From assembly GCF_009650995.1 (NCBI RefSeq), contig NZ_WHVV01000013.1, positions 32,027 through 96,026 on the forward strand: a DNA stretch of 64,000 bases, written 5' to 3'. This DNA is from Sporosarcina cascadiensis. Lineage in GTDB: Bacteria > Bacillota > Bacilli > Bacillales_A > Planococcaceae. Made by a program: the position numbers and the translations under genes. Within the stretch, counting starts at the first letter, position 1. The number at the start of each line of letters is the position of its first letter. Under the pieces are notes generated by a model, which was not told where the DNA came from, did not search any database, and saw only the letters and a program-made list of their open reading frames with translations. Below are positions 52,270 to 61,125 of this stretch, piece by piece.

Positions 52270-52395
52270 AGCGGGCAGGGAAGTGGGCCGGCAGTGGAAT
52301 GGTGCGGTTCGCGGCGGGTTTGGTTCGTTGAAAATCGTGAATGGCGCGTTGCGGACTGAGTAACGCTCGGTTGAAGCTGTTTTTGGTTCGTTTAC
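52270..52395. repeat. Second imperfect array with 21-bp period, different sequence
   Basis: On the minus strand six consecutive 21-base units share a core near AACGAACCA or AACGCGCCA followed by NNCNC. As protein they give VNEPKTA, STERYSV, RNAPFTI, FNEPNPP, RTAPFHC, RPTSLPA. The region is richer in GC than its surroundings. It begins 12 bases after the uspA stop. The rest of the 350-base gap holds only the hairpin at 52484. Confidence 0.5.
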
Positions 52396-52483
52396 CACCA
52401 TTTTTCGTGCAGTGCCGGGACACTTTCGCGCGTTTACACTTTCACAAAGACAGTTATAGTGTGAATTACGAGGGAAATATAGA

Positions 52484-52526
52484 TAAAAAGAGGACATCAT
52501 TTGCAGGAGAATCGATGTCCTCTTTT
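52484..52526 (+). terminator. Terminator upstream of the VOC gene
   Basis: AAAAAGAGGACATC (52484-52497) pairs perfectly with GATGTCCTCTTTTT (52513-52526). It is far from the uspA stop, so it may end a transcript that passes through the 21-bp array. Confidence 0.85.
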
Positions 52527-52608
52527 TGTATTGATTTATAGCGTTTTAGCGATAAGATAGTAAGTTAAAGCAAGTTATATGATTATCTGAAAAGAGGGGG
52601 AAATTTAA

Positions 52609-52971
52609 ATGATTCTTGGACTGCATCATGCACAGATTACTATTCCAAAAGGGATGGAAGAGGAAGGGAAAAAGTTTTATTGCAGCATATTGGGGCTGGA
52701 AGAAATAGAGAAACCAGAGTCATTAGAAGGCCGCGGAGGATTTTGGTTAAAGGTCGGCGATCGAGAAGTTCATGTAGGGACTGAAGATGGTTTTGATAGA
52801 AAGACAACTAAAGCCCATTTAGCGTATTTGGTGTATGACATAAAACATTGGAGAAGTGTGTTAGGAGAAATTCATGTTCAAGTCATAGAAGGAGTTCCGA
52901 TTCCAGGTTTCGACCGTTTTGAGTTTAGGGATCCATTCGGCAATCGAGTGGAAATGATTCAGGAATTATAG
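52609..52971 (+). CDS. VOC-fold (glyoxalase/dioxygenase-like) protein
   Basis: The 120-residue protein has the paired beta-alpha-beta-beta-beta layout of the VOC fold: LHHAQITIPKG with a likely metal His, KFYCSILGL, HLAYLVYD, and FRDPFGNRVEMIQEL with the C-terminal Glu. The family includes glyoxalases, fosfomycin-resistance proteins and ring-cleaving dioxygenases; nothing fixes the reaction. AGAGGGGG precedes the ATG. Confidence 0.8.
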   Translation: MILGLHHAQITIPKGMEEEGKKFYCSILGLEEIEKPESLEGRGGFWLKVGDREVHVGTEDGFDRKTTKAHLAYLVYDIKHWRSVLGEIHVQVIEGVPIPGFDRFEFRDPFGNRVEMIQEL

Positions 52972-53020
52972 GATGAATCTTTCAATTACGCCGTCGGTAA
53001 TTTCGAACATATCAACTAAG
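52967..53020 (-). pseudogene. Possible 3' remnant of a SnoaL/NTF2-like gene
   Basis: On the minus strand these bases read CLVDMFEITDGVIERFIL and a stop. This looks like the final two strands of a SnoaL/NTF2-like protein. No continuation upstream is found, since the EamA gene starts at 53041 on the other strand. It is short enough to be chance. Confidence 0.3.
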
Positions 53021-53040
53021 CAGGATAAGGGGACGGTTTT

Positions 53041-53961
53041 ATGGAGCATGTGGCGCCTCATAGCAAGAGCACTTATTGGATAGGTGTCATGGCCCTCCTG
53101 CTGTCCGCAATTCTGACAGCGGGCAGCCAGGTTTATTATGGAAACCGCGTACAGGCTATTCATCCTTTTTTATTCACCGGAATCAGTTTTTTTATCACCG
53201 CTTTTTATTTTCACTGGTTTGCACAAAGGCAAAAAATATCTTATCGATGGGGGAAGGCTAAGTATCCTTTGCTGAAGCTGAATCTAGCTTCCATGTTGAC
53301 CTTCATGGGATTTTATTTTGCATTAAAGTATATTGAACCGGCCATCGTGAGTTCATTGGAAATGGGAATTGGCCCTTTGTTTGTCGTCTTGATTGCTCTA
53401 TCGCAAAGGCAAATTGTTAAGCGAGAGACCTTGATAATCGCGTTAGGAACTTTGATGACGACAATGATTTTAATTTACGCAGTGTTTACTGGCCAGTCGG
53501 CAGTGGCTATGCAATTTGATGGGAAGATGCTGCTTGGTATATTAGCGAGTATTTCGTGCGGACTGGGAGCTGTGCTTTGTACTATTTACTCTAAACAGCT
53601 GAGTACGATTGGCTGGACCAGTTCAATGATCTTATCCAAACGATTTTACGGGATTATTTTGTTATCGTTCATTTTCACATATGACTTGATAGTCGATTAT
53701 ATGGCTGAAAACATAGGCTGGATTTTAGTAATTACGCTGACCGGTGTTCTAATCCCCATGTATTTATTGCAAAAAGGAATTCAATACTGTGAACCCTTTT
53801 TAGTCATGATGTCTTTGAGCTTTATTCCTGTGTTCACCTTTTTCTTGCAAGCATTCGATCCGAGACTGGAGTGGTCTACATTAACGTTGCTTGGTGTCTT
53901 GTTATTGTTCGCCTTAGGAAGCGTAAGCGTGATTGCAGAGAGAAAAAAGCAGAAGTGTTAA
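53041..53961 (+). CDS. EamA/DMT-family transporter
   Basis: The 306-residue protein has ten hydrophobic segments arranged as two EamA repeats, with ALKYIEPAIVSSLEMGIGPLFVVL closing the first and QKGIQYCEPFLVMMSLSFIPVF the second. DMT transporters export or import metabolites such as amino acids and nucleosides. AAGGGGACGG precedes the ATG. It ends in a terminator. Confidence 0.85.
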   Translation: MEHVAPHSKSTYWIGVMALLLSAILTAGSQVYYGNRVQAIHPFLFTGISFFITAFYFHWFAQRQKISYRWGKAKYPLLKLNLASMLTFMGFYFALKYIEPAIVSSLEMGIGPLFVVLIALSQRQIVKRETLIIALGTLMTTMILIYAVFTGQSAVAMQFDGKMLLGILASISCGLGAVLCTIYSKQLSTIGWTSSMILSKRFYGIILLSFIFTYDLIVDYMAENIGWILVITLTGVLIPMYLLQKGIQYCEPFLVMMSLSFIPVFTFFLQAFDPRLEWSTLTLLGVLLLFALGSVSVIAERKKQKC

Positions 53962-53992
53962 AGTAGTGTCATTATTATATCGTTATATTCTG

Positions 53993-54020
53993 AACGCCCG
54001 AAAAAATCCGGGCGTTTTTT
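53993..54020 (+). terminator. Terminator of the EamA transporter gene
   Basis: AACGCCCG (53993-54000) pairs with CGGGCGTT (54009-54016) and is followed by a T-run. Confidence 0.9.
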
Positions 54021-54196
54021 TAGTTCTAATTTGGAGTTGATACATTTGAAATAAATTTGAAAAATCCGACCTATTAGAGCCGCCATTGGATTATTATTGT
54101 ATGACAGGAGAAGTATGAATGAACGGAATCCAGAGATGTAGAGAATGAGGTGACAAGTTCGTAATAGATGCGTTTATTATGAAGGGGGAAGATGCC

Positions 54197-54583
54197 ATGA
54201 GATACCCAGGATGGATTGGTCTGCTTCTTCTATTATTGGCAGGCTGTGTGAACAGCGATAAAGAGGATTCTCTGCTTAACGATGAGTTTACTTTCTCCTA
54301 TGAAAAGGACTTTATTGAAAAGGAAGATGAGCAGATAATTCAGAGCTGGTTAAACGAATCAGAGCAAACGCCTACGCGAGTGTACGAGATTAATGATGAA
54401 CTGAATGAACGTTATTTTCTCTATGGCCATTCGAATAAATACAGCGATGTAGATGTCGAGCTGAGGGATCAGGTTTTACTACTGCATTTCAAAAATAAAA
54501 AGAAAGGTGCATCAGAACCAGACGCGTTTGTGAATATTAGATTTAATCCTGAAAAAATTCATATGACAGTCGTCAAGGATTGA
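54197..54583 (+). CDS. Small lipoprotein, 128 residues
   Basis: A signal peptide with lipobox LLAGC (Cys17) precedes an acidic mature part of about 110 residues without a recognised domain. ATG 54197 follows GGGGGAAG. A second small lipoprotein gene follows after 59 bases; both end in similar short beta strands (KIHMTVVKD, AVIDVIST), which hints at a duplicated family. Function unknown. Confidence 0.65.
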   Translation: MRYPGWIGLLLLLLAGCVNSDKEDSLLNDEFTFSYEKDFIEKEDEQIIQSWLNESEQTPTRVYEINDELNERYFLYGHSNKYSDVDVELRDQVLLLHFKNKKKGASEPDAFVNIRFNPEKIHMTVVKD

Positions 54584-54642
54584 TAGTTTGTCCAGCAGGC
54601 TGCAAAAGTTTGGAGTGTAAGAGAATGGAGAGAGTTCGGGCG

Positions 54643-55011
54643 ATGAAAAAGGTATGGGTTATGTTAGTGCTAATAGTCTTAGCTTTATCGGCTTGTAGTT
54701 CCCCTGAATTGGGTTTGAAAGAAGTGTCTAAGGTACCTGACCGCGTCCAGGAGAAAATTGTTTCCGATCTACAGCTGCAATTAATTATTGATAAAGAACA
54801 TGTGAATTATCTAATCTTCCACTCTGCCGGCGAGGTGGAAGCGAGTGTCGAGGCAATCGAGAATGTGGCGACAATCAAGCTGGACGTCACAAATGGAGAA
54901 GCTGGCGATGTTACACGAAATATATACTTATTCACAACGGGCGATAATACGGATACGATTAATATTTTAATAAATGGGGAGCCTGCTGTGATTGATGTTA
55001 TTTCGACCTAA
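54643..55011 (+). CDS. Small lipoprotein, 122 residues
   Basis: The frame opens MKKVWVMLVLIVLALSACSS, a clear lipoprotein signal with lipobox ALSAC (Cys18). The mature part is short and strand-rich. GGAGAGAG precedes ATG 54643; the longer frame from 54580 overlaps the previous gene and lacks a site. Probably co-transcribed with the previous lipoprotein. Function unknown. Confidence 0.6.
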   Translation: MKKVWVMLVLIVLALSACSSPELGLKEVSKVPDRVQEKIVSDLQLQLIIDKEHVNYLIFHSAGEVEASVEAIENVATIKLDVTNGEAGDVTRNIYLFTTGDNTDTINILINGEPAVIDVIST

Positions 55012-55165
55012 GCACAGAATGTATCCTGGATTGGCAGGAACAGAGCAAGTGTATGACTCGGAAAGTGTTTGCATTCATTGACGAGTTGTAAAATTTTGCA
55101 ACCATTTACATGTCTTCTGCGTAAGTAAAGGAGAGTGGGCAGGAGAGATTGGAAAGGAGAGGACG

Positions 55166-55255
55166 ATCATTAATATAAGGTTGCTGATAGTGGGATATAT
55201 TATTTATTTCGTGAAGATAAAAAGGGAACGGTCATCTGCCGTGAAGCTCAATTGA
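55166..55255 (+). CDS. Possible small membrane protein with non-standard start
   Basis: After GGAAAGGAGAGG a frame runs from ATC/ATT codons through NIRLLIVGYIIYFVKIKRER to TGA. It has a hydrophobic stretch and a basic tail, but no ATG, GTG or TTG near the ribosome binding site (the first TTG is four codons in). It may be a decayed gene. The rest of the 55012-55283 gap shows nothing. Confidence 0.25.
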   Translation: MINIRLLIVGYIIYFVKIKRERSSAVKLN

Positions 55256-55283
55256 AGTCATCAATGGAAAGGAGAGAGAAGCT

Positions 55284-55880
55284 GTGAATAAAAAGAAAGG
55301 CAGGCTCGTCAAAACTGGAATTCTTTCAGCCTTATTCATCATATTTGTTTCCTTCATGACATGGTTCTATCCTTTTTCGCCATTCAGTCTGTACAAAAGC
55401 TATACGTATAAACCGACAGAGGTACTCTACAACAATAAGACGTATGAGGAATTGCTGAATGAATTTACAGAAGTCTACCGGGAAGATCTGGAGAAAGCCT
55501 ATGAAAGTTCTCCGGAAGAAATAAATAAAATGGTCGTCCAGACTCAGTATTTGCTCCCTGTTTTTGAACAGAACTGGCTGGTCGGGACCGATCCCGCAGC
55601 CATTAACCAAGAGCAATTAGAAGTTATCCTGCACTTTACAGAAAACAGCCGGGATATTTTATTGGATTTTACTCTCCAAGAGGACTACACACAGGAGCAG
55701 CGGCGTGAACTGCTGAACAGCATACATAATATGTTTCAATTGGAAGATCGCATCGAATATCTGGTGGATTCGAAGTACATGTCCAGAAAAAACCTTGCCT
55801 ATTCATTCGATAATTTGCGGGGAGAATTTAGAGATGCTTTCCGGTTTTATGTGGTACCTTTCTATGAAAGTGCCAAGTAG
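55284..55880 (+). CDS. Hypothetical membrane-anchored protein, 198 residues
   Basis: GTG 55284 follows GAAAGGAGAGAG. The protein has a basic N-terminus, one hydrophobic segment (about 12-30) and a helical extracytoplasmic domain rich in Glu and Tyr. No known domain is recognised. It sits in a run of unrelated small genes. Confidence 0.65.
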   Translation: MNKKKGRLVKTGILSALFIIFVSFMTWFYPFSPFSLYKSYTYKPTEVLYNNKTYEELLNEFTEVYREDLEKAYESSPEEINKMVVQTQYLLPVFEQNWLVGTDPAAINQEQLEVILHFTENSRDILLDFTLQEDYTQEQRRELLNSIHNMFQLEDRIEYLVDSKYMSRKNLAYSFDNLRGEFRDAFRFYVVPFYESAK

Positions 55881-55935
55881 GAATAGGGGTGGTATAACTC
55901 TACAGCATATATTCCATAAAAAGGGGGCGGCATAT

Positions 55936-56472
55936 ATGGACGCAGCAACTATATACTTGGAGATTGTTCAGAAACGGTTTAACAGTGTAAAAAAATTGGG
56001 CGACTCTACGATTAGCCAATTATCAGAAGAAGACATTCATTGGAAATTAAATGATGCTTCAAACAGCATGGCCGTCATTGTAAAGCATGTAAGCGGCAAC
56101 ATGGTCTCCAGGTGGACGGACTTTTTGACAACGGACGGGGAGAAGTCTTACCGGAATCGAGACCGGGAGTTTGAAGATGATATCAGCTCGAAACAAGAAC
56201 TGAGGAATACCTGGGAAAAAGGCTGGCTGGTGTTTCTGGATGCTTTGAGTGATTTGAAAGCTGAAGACTTACTGAATGAAATCACTATAAGAGGCGAGAA
56301 ACACACTGTGCTGGAAGCGATTGAAAGACAAATGTCTCATTATTCTTATCATGTTGGTCAAATGGTGTATATCGGAAAGCAATTGAAGGGTGATGAGTGG
56401 GGAAACCTGAGCATTCCAAGAGGGGAATCGCAAAAATACTTACATGAAAATCTAGAAAAGTATCAGTCCTAA
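55936..56472 (+). CDS. DinB/DUF1572-like protein
   Basis: The 178-residue protein is a helical bundle of the DinB-like superfamily. Likely metal ligands are His54 (VIVKHVSGNMVSRW) and the pair in QMSHYSYHVGQMVYIG. DUF1572 proteins resemble metal-dependent thiol transferases (bacillithiol-using DinB proteins); the reaction here is unknown. ATG 55936 follows AAGGGGGCG. Confidence 0.8.
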   Translation: MDAATIYLEIVQKRFNSVKKLGDSTISQLSEEDIHWKLNDASNSMAVIVKHVSGNMVSRWTDFLTTDGEKSYRNRDREFEDDISSKQELRNTWEKGWLVFLDALSDLKAEDLLNEITIRGEKHTVLEAIERQMSHYSYHVGQMVYIGKQLKGDEWGNLSIPRGESQKYLHENLEKYQS

Positions 56473-56486
56473 GGAGGTAGTATAAT

Positions 56487-56761
56487 GTGAGAAAACCTTT
56501 TAGCATGTGGTCACTTGTTTTCATCGTTCTGGAAACGCGATCAATTGGGCGGCCGCAGACATGATGGAACCAGTTGTATTACTAGGGCTTATCCTTTTAC
56601 TAGTCGGTATAATTTTAAGCTTTTTCGCTTTTATGAGAAGGGAAAAAGGCGTGGTTAAGGTCATATCAGCTGCAGCTTTTTTCATTATTTTATTCTGCCT
56701 GGTGTGGTTTGAGCCGATGACATTGATTTATATATTGACTTGGCTGAAAACTGTTTTTTAA
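56487..56761 (+). pseudogene. Probably frameshifted small membrane protein
   Basis: AAGGAGG is followed by GTG 56487 and a short frame reading VRKPFSMWSLVFIVL that ends at a stop 25 codons later. A different frame then encodes two membrane segments (MEPVVLLGLILLLVGIILSF and VISAAAFFIILFCLVWF) from about 56561 to 56761 but has no ribosome binding site of its own. The simplest reading is one gene with a frame-changing mutation near 56530-56560; two separate products cannot be excluded. Confidence 0.4.
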
Positions 56762-56825
56762 TGATGGTTAGCCAACTGCGGTCGACTCGTATATTAAGAG
56801 ATAATGAATGGGGGAAAGTCAGGTT

Positions 56826-57428
56826 ATGATTTGCGAATCAAATAATTTGAACGACTATTTACAGGAAACTAGCGAAATAGATTTTTCCGATCCGTTGATT
56901 AAAGAACATGCCGCTAAGCTTTTCAACTCTTCACAGACCGATATAGAAAAAGCAAAAATCGCTTTTGAATTCGTCAGAGATGAAGTTTCTCATTCTTGGG
57001 ATATCCAAAGTTCAAAGATCACTTGTAACGCTTCGGAAGTGTTGCATGAGAGGGAAGGAATTTGCTATGCGAAGTCGAATTTATTGGCAGCTTTCTTGCG
57101 GTCTCAGAGCATACCGGCCGGATTTTGTTATCAGCGGTTACTATTATTTGATACGCCGGAGAAAGGATACTCCCTCCATGCCTTGAATGCCGTATATCTA
57201 GCAAAGCTTGGCAAATGGATCAGACTGGATGCGCGCGGCAATAAGGAAGGCGTGGATGCTCAATTTTCATTAGATGAAGAAAAACTGGCGTTTGTAGTTC
57301 GTGAGGAATTGGACGAGAAAGACTATCCGGTCATTTATGTAAATCCGAATCCCGAGACGGTATCCACTCTGGCAGCCCATACAGATACGCTGGAAATGTA
57401 TATCCATCATTTGCCGGACAGTATATGA
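56826..57428 (+). CDS. Transglutaminase-like cysteine protease-fold protein
   Basis: The 200-residue protein has the transglutaminase core: Cys in REGICYAKSNLLAAFLRS, His in YSLHALNAVYL and Asp in WIRLDARGNK, the full catalytic triad. It lacks a signal peptide, so it should be cytoplasmic. The family includes proteases and cross-linking enzymes of varied function. GGGGGAAAG precedes ATG 56826; an ATG 18 bases earlier is also in frame. Confidence 0.8.
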   Translation: MICESNNLNDYLQETSEIDFSDPLIKEHAAKLFNSSQTDIEKAKIAFEFVRDEVSHSWDIQSSKITCNASEVLHEREGICYAKSNLLAAFLRSQSIPAGFCYQRLLLFDTPEKGYSLHALNAVYLAKLGKWIRLDARGNKEGVDAQFSLDEEKLAFVVREELDEKDYPVIYVNPNPETVSTLAAHTDTLEMYIHHLPDSI

Positions 57429-57505
57429 AGGTTGCTGTTACTCTGCTAGTTCATCAGCGGAATGAAAGCAGCAGATAGGAATGCAGAGAGGGGTGTTGAC
57501 AGGAG

Positions 57506-57756
57506 ATGAACGGCGAGCAAATTAATTCTGACAAGTCCGCCATGAATAACCCGAAGTAGATTATGTGGCACAACAAGTTACTTGTACTGTCATATACAAA
57601 GAGAAAATTTATATGACGGTCATTGTAGATTGTAAAAATGACACCGTTCATATCCAGGGAGACATCGAGGAACTAGGTGATCTGACCATTGATAAAGATG
57701 CTTATATTGATCTGGTCAAAGGCCAGGCTGAACATTTTATTAGTGGCGCTGACTAA
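57506..57756 (+). pseudogene. Hypothetical gene in two frames
   Basis: GACAGGAG precedes ATG 57506, whose frame (MNGEQINSDKSAMNNPK) stops after 17 codons. In a neighbouring frame coding resumes without a start as PEVDYVAQQVTCTVIYKEK and runs to 57756, ending QAEHFISGAD. The two pieces together look like one short protein interrupted by a frameshift. No domain is recognised. Confidence 0.4.
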
Positions 57757-57780
57757 CGCTATTGTCAAGGAATGAATGGC

Positions 57781-57897
57781 ATGAGGAAATCAAAAAGCAA
57801 GGTGTATTGGCTGATGCTAGTTATCATATTGGCAACTTGAATTCTTTTGATTATAAACGTAGATCGCTATGGTTTGCTTTATGCCAATCTGCTGTAA
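57781..57897 (+). pseudogene. Small membrane-protein gene with an internal stop codon
   Basis: AAGGAATG precedes ATG 57781. The frame reads MRKSKSKVYWLMLVIILAT, meets TGA at 57838, then continues in the same frame ILLIINVDRYGLLYANLL to TAA. A single-base change has interrupted a small membrane protein of 38 residues. Function unknown. Confidence 0.45.
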
Positions 57898-57915
57898 GGA
57901 TGTGTAATAGAGTGC

Positions 57916-58350
57916 ATGTGGAAGTCCTATATAAATAAAATCTCAAAAGACCATTCATTCGCCGAACCAGCATCTGAAGCGGAAATCTTCCTACTGGCTG
58001 ACGAACTAAGTGTAGATCTGCCGAGGAAGTTACTGGAGTTATACAGTGAAACAAATGGAGTTTTCGACAGCTTTGATTGTCATCTGATTTGGCCTGTTTC
58101 TCGTATCATCGAAGATAATATGTTCTTTAGAAACTTTGACGAGTATAAGGAAATGTATATGTCGTTCGACCAGTTGCTGTTTTTCTCTGATAATGGCTGC
58201 GGAGACTTGTTTTGCAATCGAATACTGAACGGAACGATTCAAACCGAGGATATTTATGTGTGGAACCAAGAAGATGACAGCAGGACCTGGGATGTTGCAT
58301 CTTTAGAGACATTCATTAAGGGATGGATTACTGGCGAGATTTCAACGTGA
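57916..58350 (+). CDS. SMI1/KNR4 (SUKH) family protein
   Basis: The 144-residue protein has the SUKH layout: EAEIFLLADELSVDLPRKLL, LYSETNGVF, the LIWPVSRIIEDN strand, LLFFSDNGCGDLFCN and VWNQEDDSRTWDVASLETFI. In bacteria such proteins are often immunity proteins against contact-dependent or polymorphic nuclease toxins. No toxin gene is next to it here, so it may be an orphan immunity gene or serve another role. Confidence 0.75.
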   Translation: MWKSYINKISKDHSFAEPASEAEIFLLADELSVDLPRKLLELYSETNGVFDSFDCHLIWPVSRIIEDNMFFRNFDEYKEMYMSFDQLLFFSDNGCGDLFCNRILNGTIQTEDIYVWNQEDDSRTWDVASLETFIKGWITGEIST

Positions 58351-58421
58351 AAGTTTTGGAAAGAAGTAAATAATCTTATCTTGCCGCGGCAAGGACTTTA
58401 TCAAAAATAAAGCGAGGTAAA

Positions 58422-58751
58422 GTGTCTATGTGGACATTCATTTTTTATGGACTATTTTTAGTCGGCTTCCTTTTAATGATTTTAGCCATAGTTAAAAATG
58501 TAGCAAGAACGTATTGGCTGGCGGGATTGGTCATGTATGTGGTCAGTTTCCTCGGAAGCTGGTCCATCGGGCTTTATCTTCTCATCGTGCCTTTTATTTT
58601 TTGGTCATTGGCGCTGGCTCACTCGTTCAGCTGGGTGAAGAGACCTTGGCAAAATGTGATTTTTGCAGTTATTGGAATGATCTTGTGGTATATCAGCATA
58701 ACGACTATTGATGATTATTGGCTGTTTTTACCTTTTGCTTGGTTAGTTTAA
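58422..58751 (+). CDS. Small membrane protein, about 109 residues
   Basis: Four hydrophobic segments fill the protein (LFLVGFLLMILAIVK, LAGLVMYVVSFLGSW, LYLLIVPFIFWSLALA, VIFAVIGMILWYISI). GTG 58422 lies six bases after GAGGT; ATG 58428 is the alternative. It is the first of a row of membrane-protein genes. Function unknown. Confidence 0.6.
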   Translation: MSMWTFIFYGLFLVGFLLMILAIVKNVARTYWLAGLVMYVVSFLGSWSIGLYLLIVPFIFWSLALAHSFSWVKRPWQNVIFAVIGMILWYISITTIDDYWLFLPFAWLV

Positions 58752-58772
58752 GAAGACGAGGAGGGGGAGAGT

Positions 58773-59075
58773 ATGGTAGATCTTATTCTACCTATTTGTA
58801 TAGGGCTGGCTGTTACTATTTTATTCTCATTTATTTTCCGGAATTCTGTAAAAGTGGACAAAGGTTTTTCATTAAATTATTTTAAGCTTTCCTATCGGCG
58901 CAAGATGAATAGGACATTGATCAACATTCCCCTTATCATCTTACTTTTATTTATTATAAACGTTTATACGGATTGGGGCATTTTGGCAAAGGTATGGTTA
59001 GGACTGTTTCTGATTCTGTGTATGGTTATTCAGTTTCTATATAATTTTACTATGTGGAAGAAAAAAGAGGTGTGA
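58773..59075 (+). CDS. Small membrane protein, 100 residues
   Basis: Three hydrophobic segments (the first at about 2-21) with a basic loop RRKMNRTLINIP and a final MWKKKEV. AGGAGGGGGA precedes the ATG, 22 bases after the previous stop, so the two are probably co-transcribed. Function unknown. Confidence 0.6.
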   Translation: MVDLILPICIGLAVTILFSFIFRNSVKVDKGFSLNYFKLSYRRKMNRTLINIPLIILLLFIINVYTDWGILAKVWLGLFLILCMVIQFLYNFTMWKKKEV

Positions 59076-59108
59076 CTGTGCGATAAAACGAAAAGGAGAG
59101 GAACGCAA

Positions 59109-59243
59109 ATGGGGACAGATAGTAAGGTTAGCCATACGTTCAACCGCTTGGGAAGTAACCGTACATCTGAAGAGATCAGGCCGACAGTCGTGCTGGATGT
59201 TTATACAGGGCGTCTGATCACAATAGTTGGGCCGATGAATTGA
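59109..59243 (+). CDS. Hypothetical short protein, 44 residues
   Basis: AAAGGAGAGG precedes ATG 59109; the frame starts MGTDSKVSHTFNRLGSNRTS and ends LDVYTGRLITIVGPMN. It has no hydrophobic segment. The strong ribosome binding site is the main evidence. It may be the start of a decayed longer gene. Confidence 0.4.
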   Translation: MGTDSKVSHTFNRLGSNRTSEEIRPTVVLDVYTGRLITIVGPMN

Positions 59244-59282
59244 TGGCCGGTTCTGACATCGATAATAGGGCAGGTGTGCTGC

Positions 59283-59630
59283 ATGAAGCATTTTGACAGA
59301 GTGATTGATTTCTTGAACAGACTGAAAGAAGTTGATGTTTGGGGAAATAAAACCGAAGAACGTTCTGCTGACGAAAAGGAATATCTGGATAGGATACCTA
59401 CTCAAAACCCGTACGGTCTCCTGGGAATGATATTCGGCGGAGTTGCATTTGCCTTTGGTCCGGAATACGGAATCATTTCGGTTATCGCATTGGCTTTTTG
59501 CATTGTGACGCTGTTTACTTTCGATCGGGAAAAAGAGGACAATCCATGGCCGTTTTATGTAGGAATCGCTTTATCGATAATCGGTCTGACAATGTTCATC
59601 ATGGGCGAAGTGCATGAATTGATTGTTTGA
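59283..59630 (+). CDS. Small membrane protein, 115 residues
   Basis: A charged N-terminal region of about 45 residues is followed by three hydrophobic segments (LLGMIFGGVAFAF, IISVIALAFCIVTLFTF, FYVGIALSIIGLTMFIM). GGCAGGTG precedes ATG 59283. Function unknown. Confidence 0.6.
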   Translation: MKHFDRVIDFLNRLKEVDVWGNKTEERSADEKEYLDRIPTQNPYGLLGMIFGGVAFAFGPEYGIISVIALAFCIVTLFTFDREKEDNPWPFYVGIALSIIGLTMFIMGEVHELIV

Positions 59631-59689
59631 ATGATTTCATTGGGGATGGTATAGCAGATGAACAAGGAATTAAACTAGGAGGGGCAACG

Positions 59690-60370
59690 ATGACACGGTC
59701 AATAATTTTTGATATGGATGGTACACTTTTTCAGACAAATACTATTTTACAGCTGGCACTGGATGATACATTCGTTCACTTGCAGTCAATCAAAAAGTGG
59801 AACGATGCCGCACCTATTGATAAGTTTCGTGAAATGATGGGAGCTCCTTTACCGAAAGTATGGGAAACATTGCTGCCTCATCATTCAATAGAAGAAAGAA
59901 ACTATACGGACGCCTATTTTCTCGACAGACTGCTGGAGAATATCAGGAACGGGAACGGAGCCTTGTATCCGAACGTAAAAGAAATCTTTGGTTATCTGAA
60001 AGAGCAGGACTGTTCAATCTACATAGCAAGTAACGGACTGGTCGATTATCTGGCTGCCATCGTGAACTATTATGGTTTGGATCAATGGGTGACAGAAACA
60101 TTCAGCATCCAGCAAATTGATTCATTAAATAAATCCGATTTGGTCGGGAGTATTATGGAGAAATATTATATTACCGACGGGGCTGTAGTGGGTGACCGCC
60201 TGTCCGATATACATGCTGCGAAAGAAAACGGCTTACTGGCAATTGGCTGCAATTTTGATTTTGCCCGTGAAGATGAGCTGGCACAGGCGGATGTTGTTAT
60301 CGACGACTTGCTGGAATTAAGGGATATCATCTCCAAATTACAACGACCTTTCGCAGATGAGGAGAATTAA
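59690..60370 (+). CDS. HAD-superfamily hydrolase
   Basis: The 226-residue phosphatase-like protein has HAD motif I IIFDMDGTLFQTN, motif II YIASNG, and motif IV VVGDRLSDIHAAKENGLLAIG, with an alpha-helical cap between motifs I and II as in phosphoglycolate phosphatases. The substrate is unknown. ATG 59690 follows GGAGGGG. The acetyltransferase-like gene follows after three bases. Confidence 0.85.
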   Translation: MTRSIIFDMDGTLFQTNTILQLALDDTFVHLQSIKKWNDAAPIDKFREMMGAPLPKVWETLLPHHSIEERNYTDAYFLDRLLENIRNGNGALYPNVKEIFGYLKEQDCSIYIASNGLVDYLAAIVNYYGLDQWVTETFSIQQIDSLNKSDLVGSIMEKYYITDGAVVGDRLSDIHAAKENGLLAIGCNFDFAREDELAQADVVIDDLLELRDIISKLQRPFADEEN

Positions 60371-60373
60371 CAA

Positions 60374-61125
60374 ATGAAAAAAATAACGTTTGCCAATATA
60401 TATACACTGGGTAACATCGTCACGGAAACTAATCAATACCGACATGTTCATTACCCCAAGATGCTGTCCAGATATGACAGTAATTTTATTGCATTTAAAG
60501 ACTTGCCATCTATAGAGGATTTTGAAGATAAGGAAGAGTTTCTCAGGACGTTCCATGTCAGCAAAGGTCAGAACCATGTGAAATTCTGCTTTCCGGAAAG
60601 TGTAGAGCTGCCATATGAACTGAATACATATTTACAAGGAAAAGGCTACGATATCGGATTTCTGGAGTTGTACGCGATTCAGCCGAGCCATTTCCCTTCA
60701 GTAACAATGAATTCAGGCATAGATATTCAGGCTGTCACGGAAGATAATTTGGAGATATTCCTTGATTTACAGTATCTAAGTGATGTGCAGTATGGAGAAG
60801 AATTCGCAAAGCAGAAGACAGATTTACTGAAGCGGCAATTCAGCGAGCCGAATATTCATCAAGTCTTAGCCTTTTATAAAGGAAAACCGGCCGGCTCTGT
60901 GGATTGATTGCTGCTGAGGAAACAGTGGAAATCGATAATCTATTTGTTGATGTATCATTTCGGAATAAAGGCATTGGAAGCCGATTGCAAAAATACGCGA
61001 TGGAAGTATTCCCGAACAAAACAGTCATTTTGGTAGCCGATGGGGAAGATACTCCGAAGGATATGTATAGAAAGCAAAACTACGAGTATTGCGGTTTTAG
61101 CTATGAAGCAGTGAAAGTTTATTAA
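60374..61125 (+). pseudogene. GNAT acetyltransferase gene split by a frameshift
   Basis: The first frame (60374-60907) encodes 177 residues of a GNAT-type protein ending AFYKGKPAGSVD. The second (from TTG 60904) resumes IAAEETVEIDNLFVDVSFRN, with the acetyl-CoA loop RNKGIGSRLQ, and ends at 61125. Joined, they give the normal 250-residue order of a GNAT protein: the break falls between two core strands. A one-base deletion near 60905 is the likely cause; the TTGA overlap could also allow re-initiation. Confidence 0.75.
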
